From Lentimicrobium sp. (GTDB lineage: Bacteria > Bacteroidota > Bacteroidia > Bacteroidales > Lentimicrobiaceae), in contig JAHYJC010000014.1 in the NCBI GenBank assembly GCA_019429275.1, positions 31,209 through 95,208 of the forward strand: a DNA stretch of 64,000 nt. Reading direction: 5' to 3'. The notes below the pieces were generated by a model that saw nothing but the letters and a program-made list of their open reading frames with translations, had not been told where the DNA came from and made no database searches. Both the position numbers and the translations under genes were made by a program. Shown here piece after piece: positions 55,075 to 63,544 of this stretch (its first letter is position 1; every line of letters begins with the position of its first letter).

Positions 55075-56805
55075 ATGAACAGACTCCGTTTTCTTGTTAA
55101 TGCATCAATAATTTTTCTGATACTTTTTTATGGAATCAAAAGTTTTGCTCAGCAAAAACAGCAGGAAAATATTTTTGTTTCGCCTGTCGACATTCCTATC
55201 TCTCTTTCAGGAACCTTTGCTGAACTCAGGTCAAACCATTTTCATTCAGGTCTTGACATCAGAACCCAGGGAGTTGAAGGAAAAAAAGTTTTTGCCTGTG
55301 CTGATGGATACGTTTCAAGAATAAGAATTTCGCCTTTTGGGTTTGGGAAAGCCGTTTACATCAAACATCCCGGAGGGCTTACTACGGTATATGCGCATCT
55401 CAGAAATTTTACAAAGGAAATTGATACCTGGGCAAAATCAGAACAGTACAGGCTCAGGAAATTCGATGTGGATTTATATCCGACACCGGATAGGCTGAAA
55501 GTAAAGCAAGGGCAAATCATAGCTTATTCAGGTAATTCAGGATCTTCACAAGGCCCACACCTGCATTTTGAAGTAAGGGATTCAGGTACAGAGGAACCAT
55601 TGGATCCAATACACTTTGGATTTGGTATTAAGGACATTATTCGTCCTGTTATCAATGGGTTTCGCATTTATCCGGCCTCTGACGAAAGCTCAATCAACGG
55701 TAAACCAGAAATTTTTCAGGATGATATAGCAGGATGGGGAAACACATACCGGTTCAGGGCAAAGGACACCATACTGATTTCGGGTGATGTTTTCTTTGGA
55801 CTTGAAGCCTCCGATCTGCTGAATGGCTCGGACAATAAGAACGGAGTTAATATGATGCAGGTATTTGTTGACTCAGTGCTTCATTTTCATTGGGAGGCCA
55901 ACAGATTCAGCTTTGGTGAAACAAGATATATCAACAGTTTCATTGATTATGCAGCATATCACAAAACAGGCAAACGCTACATGCTTACCCGAAAGGCCCC
56001 TCAAAGCAAGTTAAGCATGTATAAATCAATGATTAATGACGGAGTTTTAAAAAGCATTCCGGGAAAAACGCAGCACATCAGAATAATGATAGCTGACGGG
56101 AAAAGAAACGAATCATCATTAAATTTCTTTATTAAAGGCATTGAAGCTAAGGGTGCAATTGCCAGCAGGACTTTAAGTCCCCAGACTTTCAGCTACAGAA
56201 CGCACAACCAGTTTCGCACACCGCACATCAATATTTCACTACCCGGAAAATGCCTGTATGAGGATACACCTTTTGAATATTCAGCAGAACCCTCTGAAAA
56301 ATGGAGTTGTTCAATGATTCACAAAATCCATCACCCCACTGTTCCACTTCATGATTATTTTGACCTGATGATACGTATTGACAGTGCCTGCAGGGCATTA
56401 ACCTCAAAACTGTTTGTAGTAAAACTGAACACAAGCAACAAACCTTCCTATATTGGCGGGGAGGCTGAAGGTAGATACATCAAGGCACGGGCCAGAGAAT
56501 TTGGAACATATACCATCATGGCCGATACAACCGCGCCCACGATCACCCCCATAAATATCAGCAAGGACAAAAATCTGCAAAATCAGATAAGCATTCGTCT
56601 GAATATAACCGACGATTTATCAGGAATCAAAACCTACAATGGATACCTGAATAACAAGTGGATACTGATGGATTATGATGCCAAAAACAATATACTGGAA
56701 TATGCGTTTGACGAAAATCTGCAACCCGGAAAAAATGTTTTCAGAATTGAAGTGACTGATAATGCAGCGAACAAAACTACTTACAGGACAACACTTAATT
56801 ATTAG
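55075..56805 (+). CDS. M23-family peptidoglycan metallopeptidase
   Basis: A 576-aa exported protein with an N-terminal signal (FLVNASIIFLILFYGIKSFAQ). The LytM/M23 domain lies near residues 45-190: NHFHSGLDIRTQG (His and Asp zinc ligands) and GPHLHFEVRDSG (HxH), with YVSRIRISPFGFGKAVYIKHPGGLTTVYAHL between. The remaining ~380 residues form beta-rich modules of unknown role, ending in an Ig-like segment (DTTAPTITPINISKDKN...). It likely acts on periplasmic peptidoglycan. Confidence 0.9.
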   Translation: MNRLRFLVNASIIFLILFYGIKSFAQQKQQENIFVSPVDIPISLSGTFAELRSNHFHSGLDIRTQGVEGKKVFACADGYVSRIRISPFGFGKAVYIKHPGGLTTVYAHLRNFTKEIDTWAKSEQYRLRKFDVDLYPTPDRLKVKQGQIIAYSGNSGSSQGPHLHFEVRDSGTEEPLDPIHFGFGIKDIIRPVINGFRIYPASDESSINGKPEIFQDDIAGWGNTYRFRAKDTILISGDVFFGLEASDLLNGSDNKNGVNMMQVFVDSVLHFHWEANRFSFGETRYINSFIDYAAYHKTGKRYMLTRKAPQSKLSMYKSMINDGVLKSIPGKTQHIRIMIADGKRNESSLNFFIKGIEAKGAIASRTLSPQTFSYRTHNQFRTPHINISLPGKCLYEDTPFEYSAEPSEKWSCSMIHKIHHPTVPLHDYFDLMIRIDSACRALTSKLFVVKLNTSNKPSYIGGEAEGRYIKARAREFGTYTIMADTTAPTITPINISKDKNLQNQISIRLNITDDLSGIKTYNGYLNNKWILMDYDAKNNILEYAFDENLQPGKNVFRIEVTDNAANKTTYRTTLNY

Positions 56806-56849
56806 TCACAAAAAAATCGTGATAATTTATCTGCACTGAAGTTTGTAGT

Positions 56850-57368
56850 TTAAATGGCTTTATAATTCCTTATCAATAATTCCAGGGGAATGGTGACCAG
56901 GATGCTTTCACTGAGTTTTCCGATTCTGACAAGAACTTTTTTCCTACCCCGGTATTCTATCAGTTCACCCAGCAATCCCATAAATAAACCAGCCTGCACC
57001 ATAATGCTTTCACCTGGTTCAAGTTTTTCACTGACTACTTCGAGTTCAGCACCCTCATTCAGCAATAATCTTACAGATGCAATCTGATTTTCGGGAATCG
57101 GAACTGCCTTTCCTTCAAAAGTCACATACCTGACCAATGAATTCATTGATAACACTTTAAGATAATTTTCTCTGGAAACTTTTACAAAGACATAGGATTT
57201 TAACAAGGGCACTTCCACCCATTTTATCCTATCGCTCCATCTGCGGCTTGTCTTGATAAGCGGAAGATAATGTTCAATGCCCATGCTTTCCAACTCCTTG
57301 GCAGCAACTTTTTCAGCCCTGGATTTTGTGTAGCATGCGTACCAGAATGATTGAGATGAATCAACCAT
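56850..57368 (-). CDS. UpxY-type NusG paralogue (transcription antiterminator)
   Basis: A NusG N-terminal domain (QSFWYACYTKSRAEKVAAKELESMGIEHYLPLIKTSRRWSDRIKWVEVPLLKSYVFVKV) followed by a KOW-like region (LEPGESIMVQAGLFMGLLGELIEYRGRKKVLVRI). The ATG at 57,368 (MVDSSQSFWY) gives 172 aa, the usual size; the ORF-track start is 51 nt longer. UpxY proteins normally sit first in capsule operons and prevent early termination there. Here the gene is followed by a convergent peptidase gene, so it is not linked to a visible polysaccharide operon and may act in trans or be a remnant. Confidence 0.87.
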   Translation of the reverse strand: MVDSSQSFWYACYTKSRAEKVAAKELESMGIEHYLPLIKTSRRWSDRIKWVEVPLLKSYVFVKVSRENYLKVLSMNSLVRYVTFEGKAVPIPENQIASVRLLLNEGAELEVVSEKLEPGESIMVQAGLFMGLLGELIEYRGRKKVLVRIGKLSESILVTIPLELLIRNYKAI

Positions 57369-57512
57369 TGTTACCGGTTTTATAGTTTCCTTAGCCAAAA
57401 CACGAATTAAATAAAACAATTCACAAACCTATGAATTTAAAAAACATGGGTAATGATGAAACCAGAAATTTATAATAAATATACAGAGATAAACATTCCG
57501 AAGGATAAAAGG

Positions 57513-57866
57513 CTAAACCTTAAAACTGATTTCTTTATTCTCTGGAATTGGTGAATGTGCATCATTTTTTAACAACAGCTTTTCGATGTTGATGATTTCG
57601 ACAGGAAGAATTTCGAATGAATCACTTTGAGCACAAGGAATCTCAATCATCTGAAAGGATTGAATTGTACAACCCTCTGGTCCTTTCTTACACCAGGCAA
57701 TAAAAGGCTCTAGATGACCTGGCAATCCTTCGGCTTCAATAAGTATCGATAATCCTAAATATTGGGCGAATCCTCTAATATCGTTTTGTTCTGCAAGCCT
57801 GGCAACCAGATGGCGGAAACCATAGCGATGAATATTTCCGGTTATAAAAATCCTGTATCTTTTCAA
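57513..57866 (-). CDS. Acylphosphatase-like protein with altered active site
   Basis: A 117-aa protein whose first ~75 residues follow the acylphosphatase fold: RIFITGNIHRYGFRHLVARLAEQNDIRGFAQYLGLSILIEAEGLPGHLEPFIAWCKKGP. The catalytic Arg of GxxxxxGFR is kept, but the usual GVQGVGFR loop and the catalytic Asn (VxN) are changed (FAQ; Gln in place of Asn). A ~40-residue tail is extra. The start is TTG, the only start codon before an in-frame stop. It may be a non-catalytic binding protein. Alone on its strand. Confidence 0.6.
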   Translation of the reverse strand: MKRYRIFITGNIHRYGFRHLVARLAEQNDIRGFAQYLGLSILIEAEGLPGHLEPFIAWCKKGPEGCTIQSFQMIEIPCAQSDSFEILPVEIINIEKLLLKNDAHSPIPENKEISFKV

Positions 57867-58576
57867 TTTTTTCTAAGTAAGAATATTTATATATTAAATT
57901 ATAATGAAAAGGTAATACCCTTTTCCAAATCTACTTCAATTTAGGGCTGAAATTATAATCAATTTCCCGTAAGCTAAAAAAAAGCTGATTTGAGGCATAT
58001 TTGTTTATCAAACGTAATATTTTTTTTAGTAATCGTAATTCCAAATTGTCATATTTTTATGAATTTACAAATGAATCCGAAGCAGAGAATTAACGAACAT
58101 AAAATCAAAAACAAGCGAGAAAAATTTATTAACATATTGACAATCACATTTAATACAAAAATCTTTAAATAATCACATGACCATACTTCAAAACACAGGA
58201 ATTCGTAATAAGCAGAATAGTTCATTCGTAAGAAACTTTATAAAAAAACTACAAATCCAGTCCAAAGACAGAATTGCGGGTCAATTTTGAAAAGAAGTTA
58301 ATGTTTACCTGACAGTACGACAGAAGTTATATCGTTCCAAGAAATATCTCAAATATTTTTCGAAAAATCTGTTTTGACTATTTGAATCGTTCACGATCAC
58401 AGCAGTTCAATAATAGAATTACCAGGATTCGAGTCTGCAATATATTGATAATCATATAATTTCACCCTCAGCTTTTACTTTTAACATTACTCTGTAATAC
58501 ACAAATTTTCCATCAATAAAAATTATTCCGGCAATTAACTGTGGAAATTAAAAATCACATCTTATTATTATCGAAT
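57867..58576. other. Long non-coding AT-rich region
   Basis: About 700 bases with many stops in all frames; the only frame listed (57,990-58,172, 60 aa) is low-complexity Lys/Asn/Ile and is not called. No tRNA, riboswitch or repeat was recognised. Confidence 0.5.
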
Positions 58577-58621
58577 TATATAAGATTTATGTCGTACTTT
58601 TACGACATTAAATCTTATATA
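58577..58621 (+). promoter_or_regulatory. Probable ArsR operator 1 (extended palindrome)
   Basis: TATATAAGATTTATGTCGTA-CTTT-TACGACATTAAATCTTATATA: 20-bp arms with one inserted T, with the perfect core ATGTCGTA-N4-TACGACAT at 58,589-58,608. The core matches the palindrome just before arsR. It lies ~150 bp upstream of the lipoprotein gene. Confidence 0.75.
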
Positions 58622-58758
58622 AAGTTCTGGGAATTTTCTCAATTGGCAAAAAATTATGAACATCTTATCTATATTGCTGTTCATCAATACAGACTTTAAC
58701 TTTCAAAGCTTTCATAATCAAAATCAGAATTTCTGAAGCAAACAATTAATCTAAAAAA

Positions 58759-59256
58759 ATGAAGAAAAATTCAATTCTACTTTCAGCCCTCTTCCTGATC
58801 ATCATGATGTCGTGCACTCCTAAGCAAAAAGAGACAAGTCGAACTCAAACCCAGCCACAAATGCAGGAGCAACAGTTAAATAAAACTGTTGTGGATACTT
58901 TAAAATCTACTCCTGTTGTTTCAACTGATAAGTTAGCCCCTGAGCAAACCACAACAGCTGTAGTGCTTAATCCACCTCATGGTCAGCCCGGACATATCTG
59001 CGAAATTCCGGTTGGAAGTCCACTCCCCAGCACACCAGCTAATACAACCACCCAAATTAAAACCAACGAAACTGCTAAACCAGTTGAAACTGCACAACGT
59101 TTAAATCCTCCTCACGGACAACCGGGACACCGCTGTGAAATCCCTGTTGGAGCCCCACTTGATACTCCGGCATCAACTTCAGCACCAGCAGCCAACAGCG
59201 GCTCATTCGCTCCAACTGTTGAAAACGCCTCTCGCCTGAAAACGGGACAGAGATAA
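58759..59256 (+). CDS. Lipoprotein with two HGQPGHxC repeats, ars-linked
   Basis: A 165-aa lipoprotein: signal SILLSALFLIIMMSC with Cys19, then a Gln/Thr/Pro-rich low-complexity body. Two 20-residue repeats, LNPPHGQPGHICEIPVGSPL (70-89) and LNPPHGQPGHRCEIPVGAPL (115-134), are nearly identical and each offers two His and one Cys. This motif recurs in Bacteroidota exported proteins to my knowledge, without an assigned function. The gene has an ArsR-type palindrome upstream, so it is likely co-regulated with the arsenic genes. A thiol/imidazole metal(loid)-binding role is a guess. Confidence 0.7.
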   Translation: MKKNSILLSALFLIIMMSCTPKQKETSRTQTQPQMQEQQLNKTVVDTLKSTPVVSTDKLAPEQTTTAVVLNPPHGQPGHICEIPVGSPLPSTPANTTTQIKTNETAKPVETAQRLNPPHGQPGHRCEIPVGAPLDTPASTSAPAANSGSFAPTVENASRLKTGQR

Positions 59257-59368
59257 GCAGTGTAAAATGATTTTATGCAGATGATGAACACCAAAATTCA
59301 TTATCTGCAGGCCAATATCCAAAAAGATTAATGTAAAAAAAAGGCTTTATCTAAATTTAACTTGAATT

Positions 59369-59388
59369 ATGTCGTATTTTTGCGACAT
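59369..59388 (+). promoter_or_regulatory. Probable ArsR operator 2, overlapping the arsR -7 box
   Basis: ATGTCGTA-TTTT-TGCGACAT, a near-perfect palindrome 12 bp before the arsR ATG. It contains TATTTTTG, a match to the -7 box, so bound repressor would block RNA polymerase; this predicts autoregulation. Confidence 0.75.
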
Positions 59389-59400
59389 TAAAAACAGTCT

Positions 59401-59736
59401 ATGAATAAATCAGAAAAATTTAATACAACTCAAAAGGAGCTTGCCCGTTTTGCCCGGGTTATCTCCCACCCTGCCCGCCTGGCAATACTTAAATATCTTT
59501 CTGAGACAAAAAGCTGCATTTCGGGTGATATTTCAGATCAATTGCCATTGAGCCGATCTACAGTTTCGCAGCATCTTAAAGAGCTGCGCAATATTGGACT
59601 TATCCACGGCGAAATTGATGGACTGAAGGTAAATTATTGTCTTTGTGCAACAGAAATCAAACGTTTTATGGAGATGTTCGATGTTTTCTTCGAATCTATC
59701 AGGAATGCGGAATTTTCCTGTGAGAAAAAAGTATAA
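59401..59736 (+). CDS. arsR: ArsR-family transcriptional repressor
   Basis: A 111-aa winged-helix repressor: HPARLAILKYLSETKSCISGDISDQLPLSRSTVSQHLKELRNIGLIHGEIDGLKVNYCLC. Cys near the recognition-helix region (KSCISGD) and the paired NYCLC are candidates for arsenite binding, although the classic ELCVCDL motif is absent. It heads an arsR-arsC-membrane protein-arsM-acr3-rhodanese run. Two matching palindromes upstream are its likely sites. Confidence 0.93.
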   Translation: MNKSEKFNTTQKELARFARVISHPARLAILKYLSETKSCISGDISDQLPLSRSTVSQHLKELRNIGLIHGEIDGLKVNYCLCATEIKRFMEMFDVFFESIRNAEFSCEKKV

Positions 59737-59757
59737 ATTCCGAAAAATGAAACTACC

Positions 59758-60189
59758 ATGAAAATACTTATCATTTGTACCGGTAACTCATGCCGTTCGC
59801 AGATGGCCCACGGCTTTCTACAGTCGTTTGATCAAGATCTTAAGGTATGCTCGGCCGGCACCGAAGTTTCGGGCAAACTTAACCACATAGCAGTTGAAGT
59901 AATGAAAGAAATTGGCATCGATATCAGTCAACATTCTTCCGACTCTGTTGATATGTACCTTACCGAAGATTGGGATTACGTAATTACTGTTTGCGGAGGC
60001 GCCAACGAAGCCTGTCCGGCTTTTCCCGGAAAGGTAAAGCACCGACTTCATATTGGGTTTGATGATCCTTCTCATGCTGTTGGAACCCCAGAATTTATTC
60101 AGAGTGAATTCATTCGCGTTCGTGATGAGATTAAGGAAAAGTTCCGACTGTTTTATAAACAGATTAAAGAAATGCAGACAGATCGTTAG
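59758..60189 (+). CDS. arsC: Arsenate reductase, thioredoxin-coupled LMW-PTP type
   Basis: Reduces arsenate to arsenite. The phosphatase-like P-loop CX5R is C7-TGNSC-R13 (ICTGNSCRSQMAHGF). The resolving cysteines are Cys79 and Cys86 (TVCGGANEACP), matching the Cys82/Cys89 pair of the B. subtilis enzyme, so it should use thioredoxin. 143 aa is normal. Starts 21 bp after arsR. Confidence 0.93.
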   Translation: MKILIICTGNSCRSQMAHGFLQSFDQDLKVCSAGTEVSGKLNHIAVEVMKEIGIDISQHSSDSVDMYLTEDWDYVITVCGGANEACPAFPGKVKHRLHIGFDDPSHAVGTPEFIQSEFIRVRDEIKEKFRLFYKQIKEMQTDR

Positions 60190-60242
60190 TAGAATAATGT
60201 AGAATATTAAGCTGAAATCCTCCAAGAAAAAAATCCAGAATC

Positions 60243-60758
60243 ATGAAAGAAAAAGTAGTTTCGGTCTTTTCGAGCCTCGGTGCATTGATATCCGGTTGTT
60301 TTGGCTCATGCGGGGTTGCCTGTTTTGCTACAGGGTGTTGCGGTGGTACAGCTTTGCTGGGATTTATTGGTTTGTCGGGGTCAACACTTAAGATTTTTGA
60401 GAAATTAACACCGATATTTCTTGTTATTACGGTACTTGCCCTTGCATACGGATTTTACAAAGCATACTCGCCAAAAAAAGCAGAGTGCTGCTCTCCCCCT
60501 AAAACAGAAGACAAGGATAATTCTTCATGCTGCGAAAAAGAAAAACCGGTTTCTTTTTTTCAGTCAAAGGCTTTTCTATGGGTGGTAACAGTACTTTGTG
60601 TTATTATGTGGACTTATCCATTGATTTTCAAACAACAATCCAACACAGTAAATGATTCACCTTGCTGCCCGGCTTCTGCAGATTCATTAAAAAGCAGTTG
60701 TTGTCCGCCTTTAAATGACACAGCTTTCAAAATAAAAAACAACGTACCTTCGGAATAA
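60243..60758 (+). CDS. Cys-rich membrane protein of the ars cluster (MerT/MerC-like)
   Basis: A 171-aa protein with about three to four membrane segments (VVSVFSSLGALISGCFGSCGVACFATGCCGG; PIFLVITVLALAYGFYKAY; AFLWVVTVLCVIMWTYPLIF) and several vicinal Cys: GCCGG, CCSPP, SCCEKEK, CCPAS, SCCPP. The design recalls the mercury transporter MerT and related thiol-metal importers. Its place between arsC and arsM suggests handling of arsenite, mercury or a similar thiol-binding ion; direction of transport is unknown. It is not a recognised Ars protein. Confidence 0.65.
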   Translation: MKEKVVSVFSSLGALISGCFGSCGVACFATGCCGGTALLGFIGLSGSTLKIFEKLTPIFLVITVLALAYGFYKAYSPKKAECCSPPKTEDKDNSSCCEKEKPVSFFQSKAFLWVVTVLCVIMWTYPLIFKQQSNTVNDSPCCPASADSLKSSCCPPLNDTAFKIKNNVPSE

Positions 60759-60801
60759 ATCCTATGCTTTCTTTCATTAAAAAAATCAAAATATAAATAA
60801 G

Positions 60802-61641
60802 ATGTCAAAATCTGATAACGAGCTAAAAAACATTGTAAAAGACAAATACAGTAAAATTTCGCAACAAAAAGACGAAACCTCATGTTGCGGTTCAACCGGT
60901 TGCTGTGGTGAAGTTGACTACACTATGTTCAGCGAAAGCTACACACATTTACAGGGCTATAACCCCGATGCTGATCTTGGGTTGGGATGCGGTATTCCCA
61001 CAGAGTTTGCACATATCAGGAAAGGTGATACAGTAATAGACCTCGGCTCAGGTGCCGGAAACGATTGTTTTGTAGCCCGCTCTCTGGTTGGAGAAAACGG
61101 AAAAGTAATCGGCATTGACTTTACCGATGCTATGCTTGAAAAAGCCAGGTCAAATGCGCAGAAACTTGGATACAACAATGTGGAATTCCGCTTTGGCGAC
61201 ATCGAAAAACTACCGGTTACAGCCAACAAAGCCGATGTAATCATCAGTAATTGTGTGCTTAACCTGGTACCTGACAAGGCCAAAGCTTTCGGCGAAATTT
61301 TTCGCGTACTCAAGCCCGGAGGTAACATATCGGTATCGGATGTGGTTCTCAGGGGTAAACTGCCCGAAAATCTGAAACAAGCAGCTGAAATGTATGCCGG
61401 GTGTGTGTCGGGAGCAATTCAGATGAACGAATACCTTGAAATCATTAAGAACAGCGGACTAGAGAAAATAAAAATTCAGAAAGAAAAAGTCATTTCTATC
61501 CCCGGTGAAATTCTACTAAACTACCTCAATCAGGAAGAACTTGACAGTTTCAAGGTTTCAGGAACCGGAATCTATAGCATTACAGTTTATGCTGAGAAGC
61601 CAAAACAGGTTCAGGACTGTGGATGTAACTGTAGTTGCTGA
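60802..61641 (+). CDS. arsM: Arsenite methyltransferase ArsM
   Basis: SAM-dependent methylation of arsenite. Seen: Cys-rich N-terminus (SCCGSTGCCGEVDY), SAM motif VIDLGSGAGNDCF, and the conserved arsenite-binding Cys63 (GLGCGIP), Cys151 (ISNCVLNLVP) and Cys201 (YAGCVSGAI). It ends in a Cys tail (DCGCNCSC). 279 aa matches bacterial ArsM. The Cys-rich ends echo the preceding gene. Confidence 0.93.
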   Translation: MSKSDNELKNIVKDKYSKISQQKDETSCCGSTGCCGEVDYTMFSESYTHLQGYNPDADLGLGCGIPTEFAHIRKGDTVIDLGSGAGNDCFVARSLVGENGKVIGIDFTDAMLEKARSNAQKLGYNNVEFRFGDIEKLPVTANKADVIISNCVLNLVPDKAKAFGEIFRVLKPGGNISVSDVVLRGKLPENLKQAAEMYAGCVSGAIQMNEYLEIIKNSGLEKIKIQKEKVISIPGEILLNYLNQEELDSFKVSGTGIYSITVYAEKPKQVQDCGCNCSC

Positions 61642-61862
61642 TGAGCCGGTCTGCCTGAAGAAATTGAATCAATTAAAAAGGCAATCAATAAAATAATTTC
61701 AACTTCCAAAGCCCGTTGATCCCGATGTTCCCCTAAGAGGATTTTATTTCAGGATAAGCAGAATTTATAAAATAAACTTTAAGGAACTGAGGCATAACAA
61801 AAACACTTCCTTGAGCAACTAATCCCCTAATCCCCTAATCGACTAATTAACACAACAACACA

Positions 61863-62948
61863 ATGCCTTCCAAACCCAAACTCAAATTCTTAGACAGGTA
61901 CCTCACCCTGTGGATTTTTCTGGCCATGTTTATTGGTGTATTTTCAGGATATTTTTTCCCTGCTATCGCACAATTCTGGGATTCGATGAAATCGTCTCCT
62001 GAAAGCACAACAAATATCCCTATTGCCATAGGCCTGATTTTGATGATGTACCCGCCCCTGGCTAAGGTAAAATACGAAGAACTGGGTGATGTTTTCCGCA
62101 ATGTTAAGATCCTCACATTGTCGCTCATTCAAAACTGGATCATTGGCCCTGTGCTGATGTTTCTGCTTGCTGTGGCGTTGTTTAAGCTGTTCCCTGGTGA
62201 AAACAATTCCAATCTACCCTATGTTTATGGAATCATTATGATTGGCCTGGCGCGTTGCATTGCCATGGTGATTGTATGGAATGATCTGGCAAAGGGTGAT
62301 ACCCAATATGCAGCCGGACTGGTAGCCTTTAACTCAATCTTTCAGGTGCTGTTCTTCTCGGTGTATGCCTGGGTTTTTATCGCTGTTTTACCCGGCTGGT
62401 TTGGCATTCCGACCAGCGATGCGGTAGAAAGCATCACCATCGGACAAATTGCCGAAAGTGTATTTATTTACCTCGGTATCCCGTTTATCGCTGGTTTTCT
62501 CACGCGTTTCATCCTCATCAGGGTAAAGAGTAAAGATTGGTACCATAGGGTATTTATACCGAAAATTAGCCCGATAACACTCATTGCCCTTTTGTTTACC
62601 ATCGTGGTAATGTTTTCGCTTAAAGGCGAATACATTGTAAAAATTCCACTTGACGTTGTGTTGATAGCTGTTCCCCTGCTGATATACTTTGTCGTTATGT
62701 TTTTTATTTCCTTTTATATGAGCAAAAAGGTCGGGGCCAATTATGAGCAATCTGCAACGCTTTCGTTTACGGCAGCAAGCAACAATTTTGAACTTGCCAT
62801 TGCTGTGGCCATCGCTGTTTTTGGTATCAATTCAGGTGAAGCTTTTGCTGCAGTGATAGGCCCTCTTGTTGAAGTACCGGTTATGATAGGTCTGGTAAGT
62901 GTGGCATTTTGGTTTAAGAGGAAGTATTTTACAATCAATAAGACCTGA
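61863..62948 (+). CDS. acr3: Arsenite efflux transporter ACR3
   Basis: A 361-aa, ~10-helix transporter that exports arsenite using the proton gradient. Signatures: [73 protein letters not shown] (with the essential Cys) and [43 protein letters not shown]. The C-terminal ~5 codons lie just before the rhodanese gene (4-bp gap). Confidence 0.96.
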   Translation: MPSKPKLKFLDRYLTLWIFLAMFIGVFSGYFFPAIAQFWDSMKSSPESTTNIPIAIGLILMMYPPLAKVKYEELGDVFRNVKILTLSLIQNWIIGPVLMFLLAVALFKLFPGENNSNLPYVYGIIMIGLARCIAMVIVWNDLAKGDTQYAAGLVAFNSIFQVLFFSVYAWVFIAVLPGWFGIPTSDAVESITIGQIAESVFIYLGIPFIAGFLTRFILIRVKSKDWYHRVFIPKISPITLIALLFTIVVMFSLKGEYIVKIPLDVVLIAVPLLIYFVVMFFISFYMSKKVGANYEQSATLSFTAASNNFELAIAVAIAVFGINSGEAFAAVIGPLVEVPVMIGLVSVAFWFKRKYFTINKT

Positions 62949-62952
62949 TTTT

Positions 62953-63339
62953 ATGTCCTTTGTAGAAAATCTTGGATCGAAAGAGGCGTATGAGTTGCTA
63001 GTTGCAGGGGATGCTGTATTGCTGGATGTAAGAGCTTTATATCTTCAGGATTTCAAGTGTTTTGATGTACCGAGGTGTTTACAGATTCCTGCCAAAGAAC
63101 TTATCAAAAGAGCAACAGACCTGTCAAAGGATGTTTTCTATATTTGTGCAGATTCTGCTGGTATTTTCAGCAAAAATTCCGCCCAAACCTTATTAGATGC
63201 TGGTTTTATAAAAGCTGGAAATCTGGCAGGCGGATTGGTGGATTGGGAACTCGCAGGATTACCTGTACGGACTGACATTGATGAAAGGTTTACCGGATCG
63301 TGCATGTGTCAATTAAAGAAGCGGGCGAAAAAGTTATAA
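62953..63339 (+). CDS. Rhodanese-like domain protein
   Basis: A 128-aa single rhodanese domain: LGSKEAYELLVAGDAVLLDVRALYLQDFKCFDVPRCLQIPAKEL and DVFYICADSAGIFSKNSAQTLLDAGFIKAGNLAGGLVDWELAGLPV. The active-site Cys of YICADS is present but the loop is not the usual CxxGxR. The C-terminus has FTGSCMCQLKKR, with two more Cys. The ATG at 62,953 is preferred to the ORF-track start, which overlaps acr3 by 50 bp. Rhodaneses occur in arsenic clusters; the role here is unclear. Confidence 0.85.
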   Translation: MSFVENLGSKEAYELLVAGDAVLLDVRALYLQDFKCFDVPRCLQIPAKELIKRATDLSKDVFYICADSAGIFSKNSAQTLLDAGFIKAGNLAGGLVDWELAGLPVRTDIDERFTGSCMCQLKKRAKKL

Positions 63340-63354
63340 AATCGCTTTCAGAGT

Positions 63355-63465
63355 TTATCTCTTCCTGATTTTATAATAAATCCCAACAATAATTACAAGG
63401 ACTGCAAGGATGAGCGCTATGCCCCAACCTATTCCCAATCCGAACATTTGTGAACCATCCATCAT
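63355..63465 (-). CDS. 36-aa single-pass membrane protein
   Basis: A frame too short for the ORF track: MMDGSQMFGLGIGWGIALILAVLVIIVGIYYKIRKR. One strong membrane helix, then a basic end that should face the cytosol. It is convergent with the rhodanese gene, 15 bp apart. Gly-rich small membrane proteins like this are common beside metal-resistance genes; no function is assigned. Confidence 0.5.
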   Translation of the reverse strand: MMDGSQMFGLGIGWGIALILAVLVIIVGIYYKIRKR

Positions 63466-63544
63466 AATATTTCAAATTGATTTGTTTCCAATGCCTGTTT
63501 GCAATAATTAAATTGCATTATTCATTATTGTTGAATTGCAAACA

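Noticed and set aside
57990-58172. 60-aa plus-strand ORF in the long spacer
   Set aside because: Low-complexity Asn/Lys/Ile product from AT-rich DNA, with no support.
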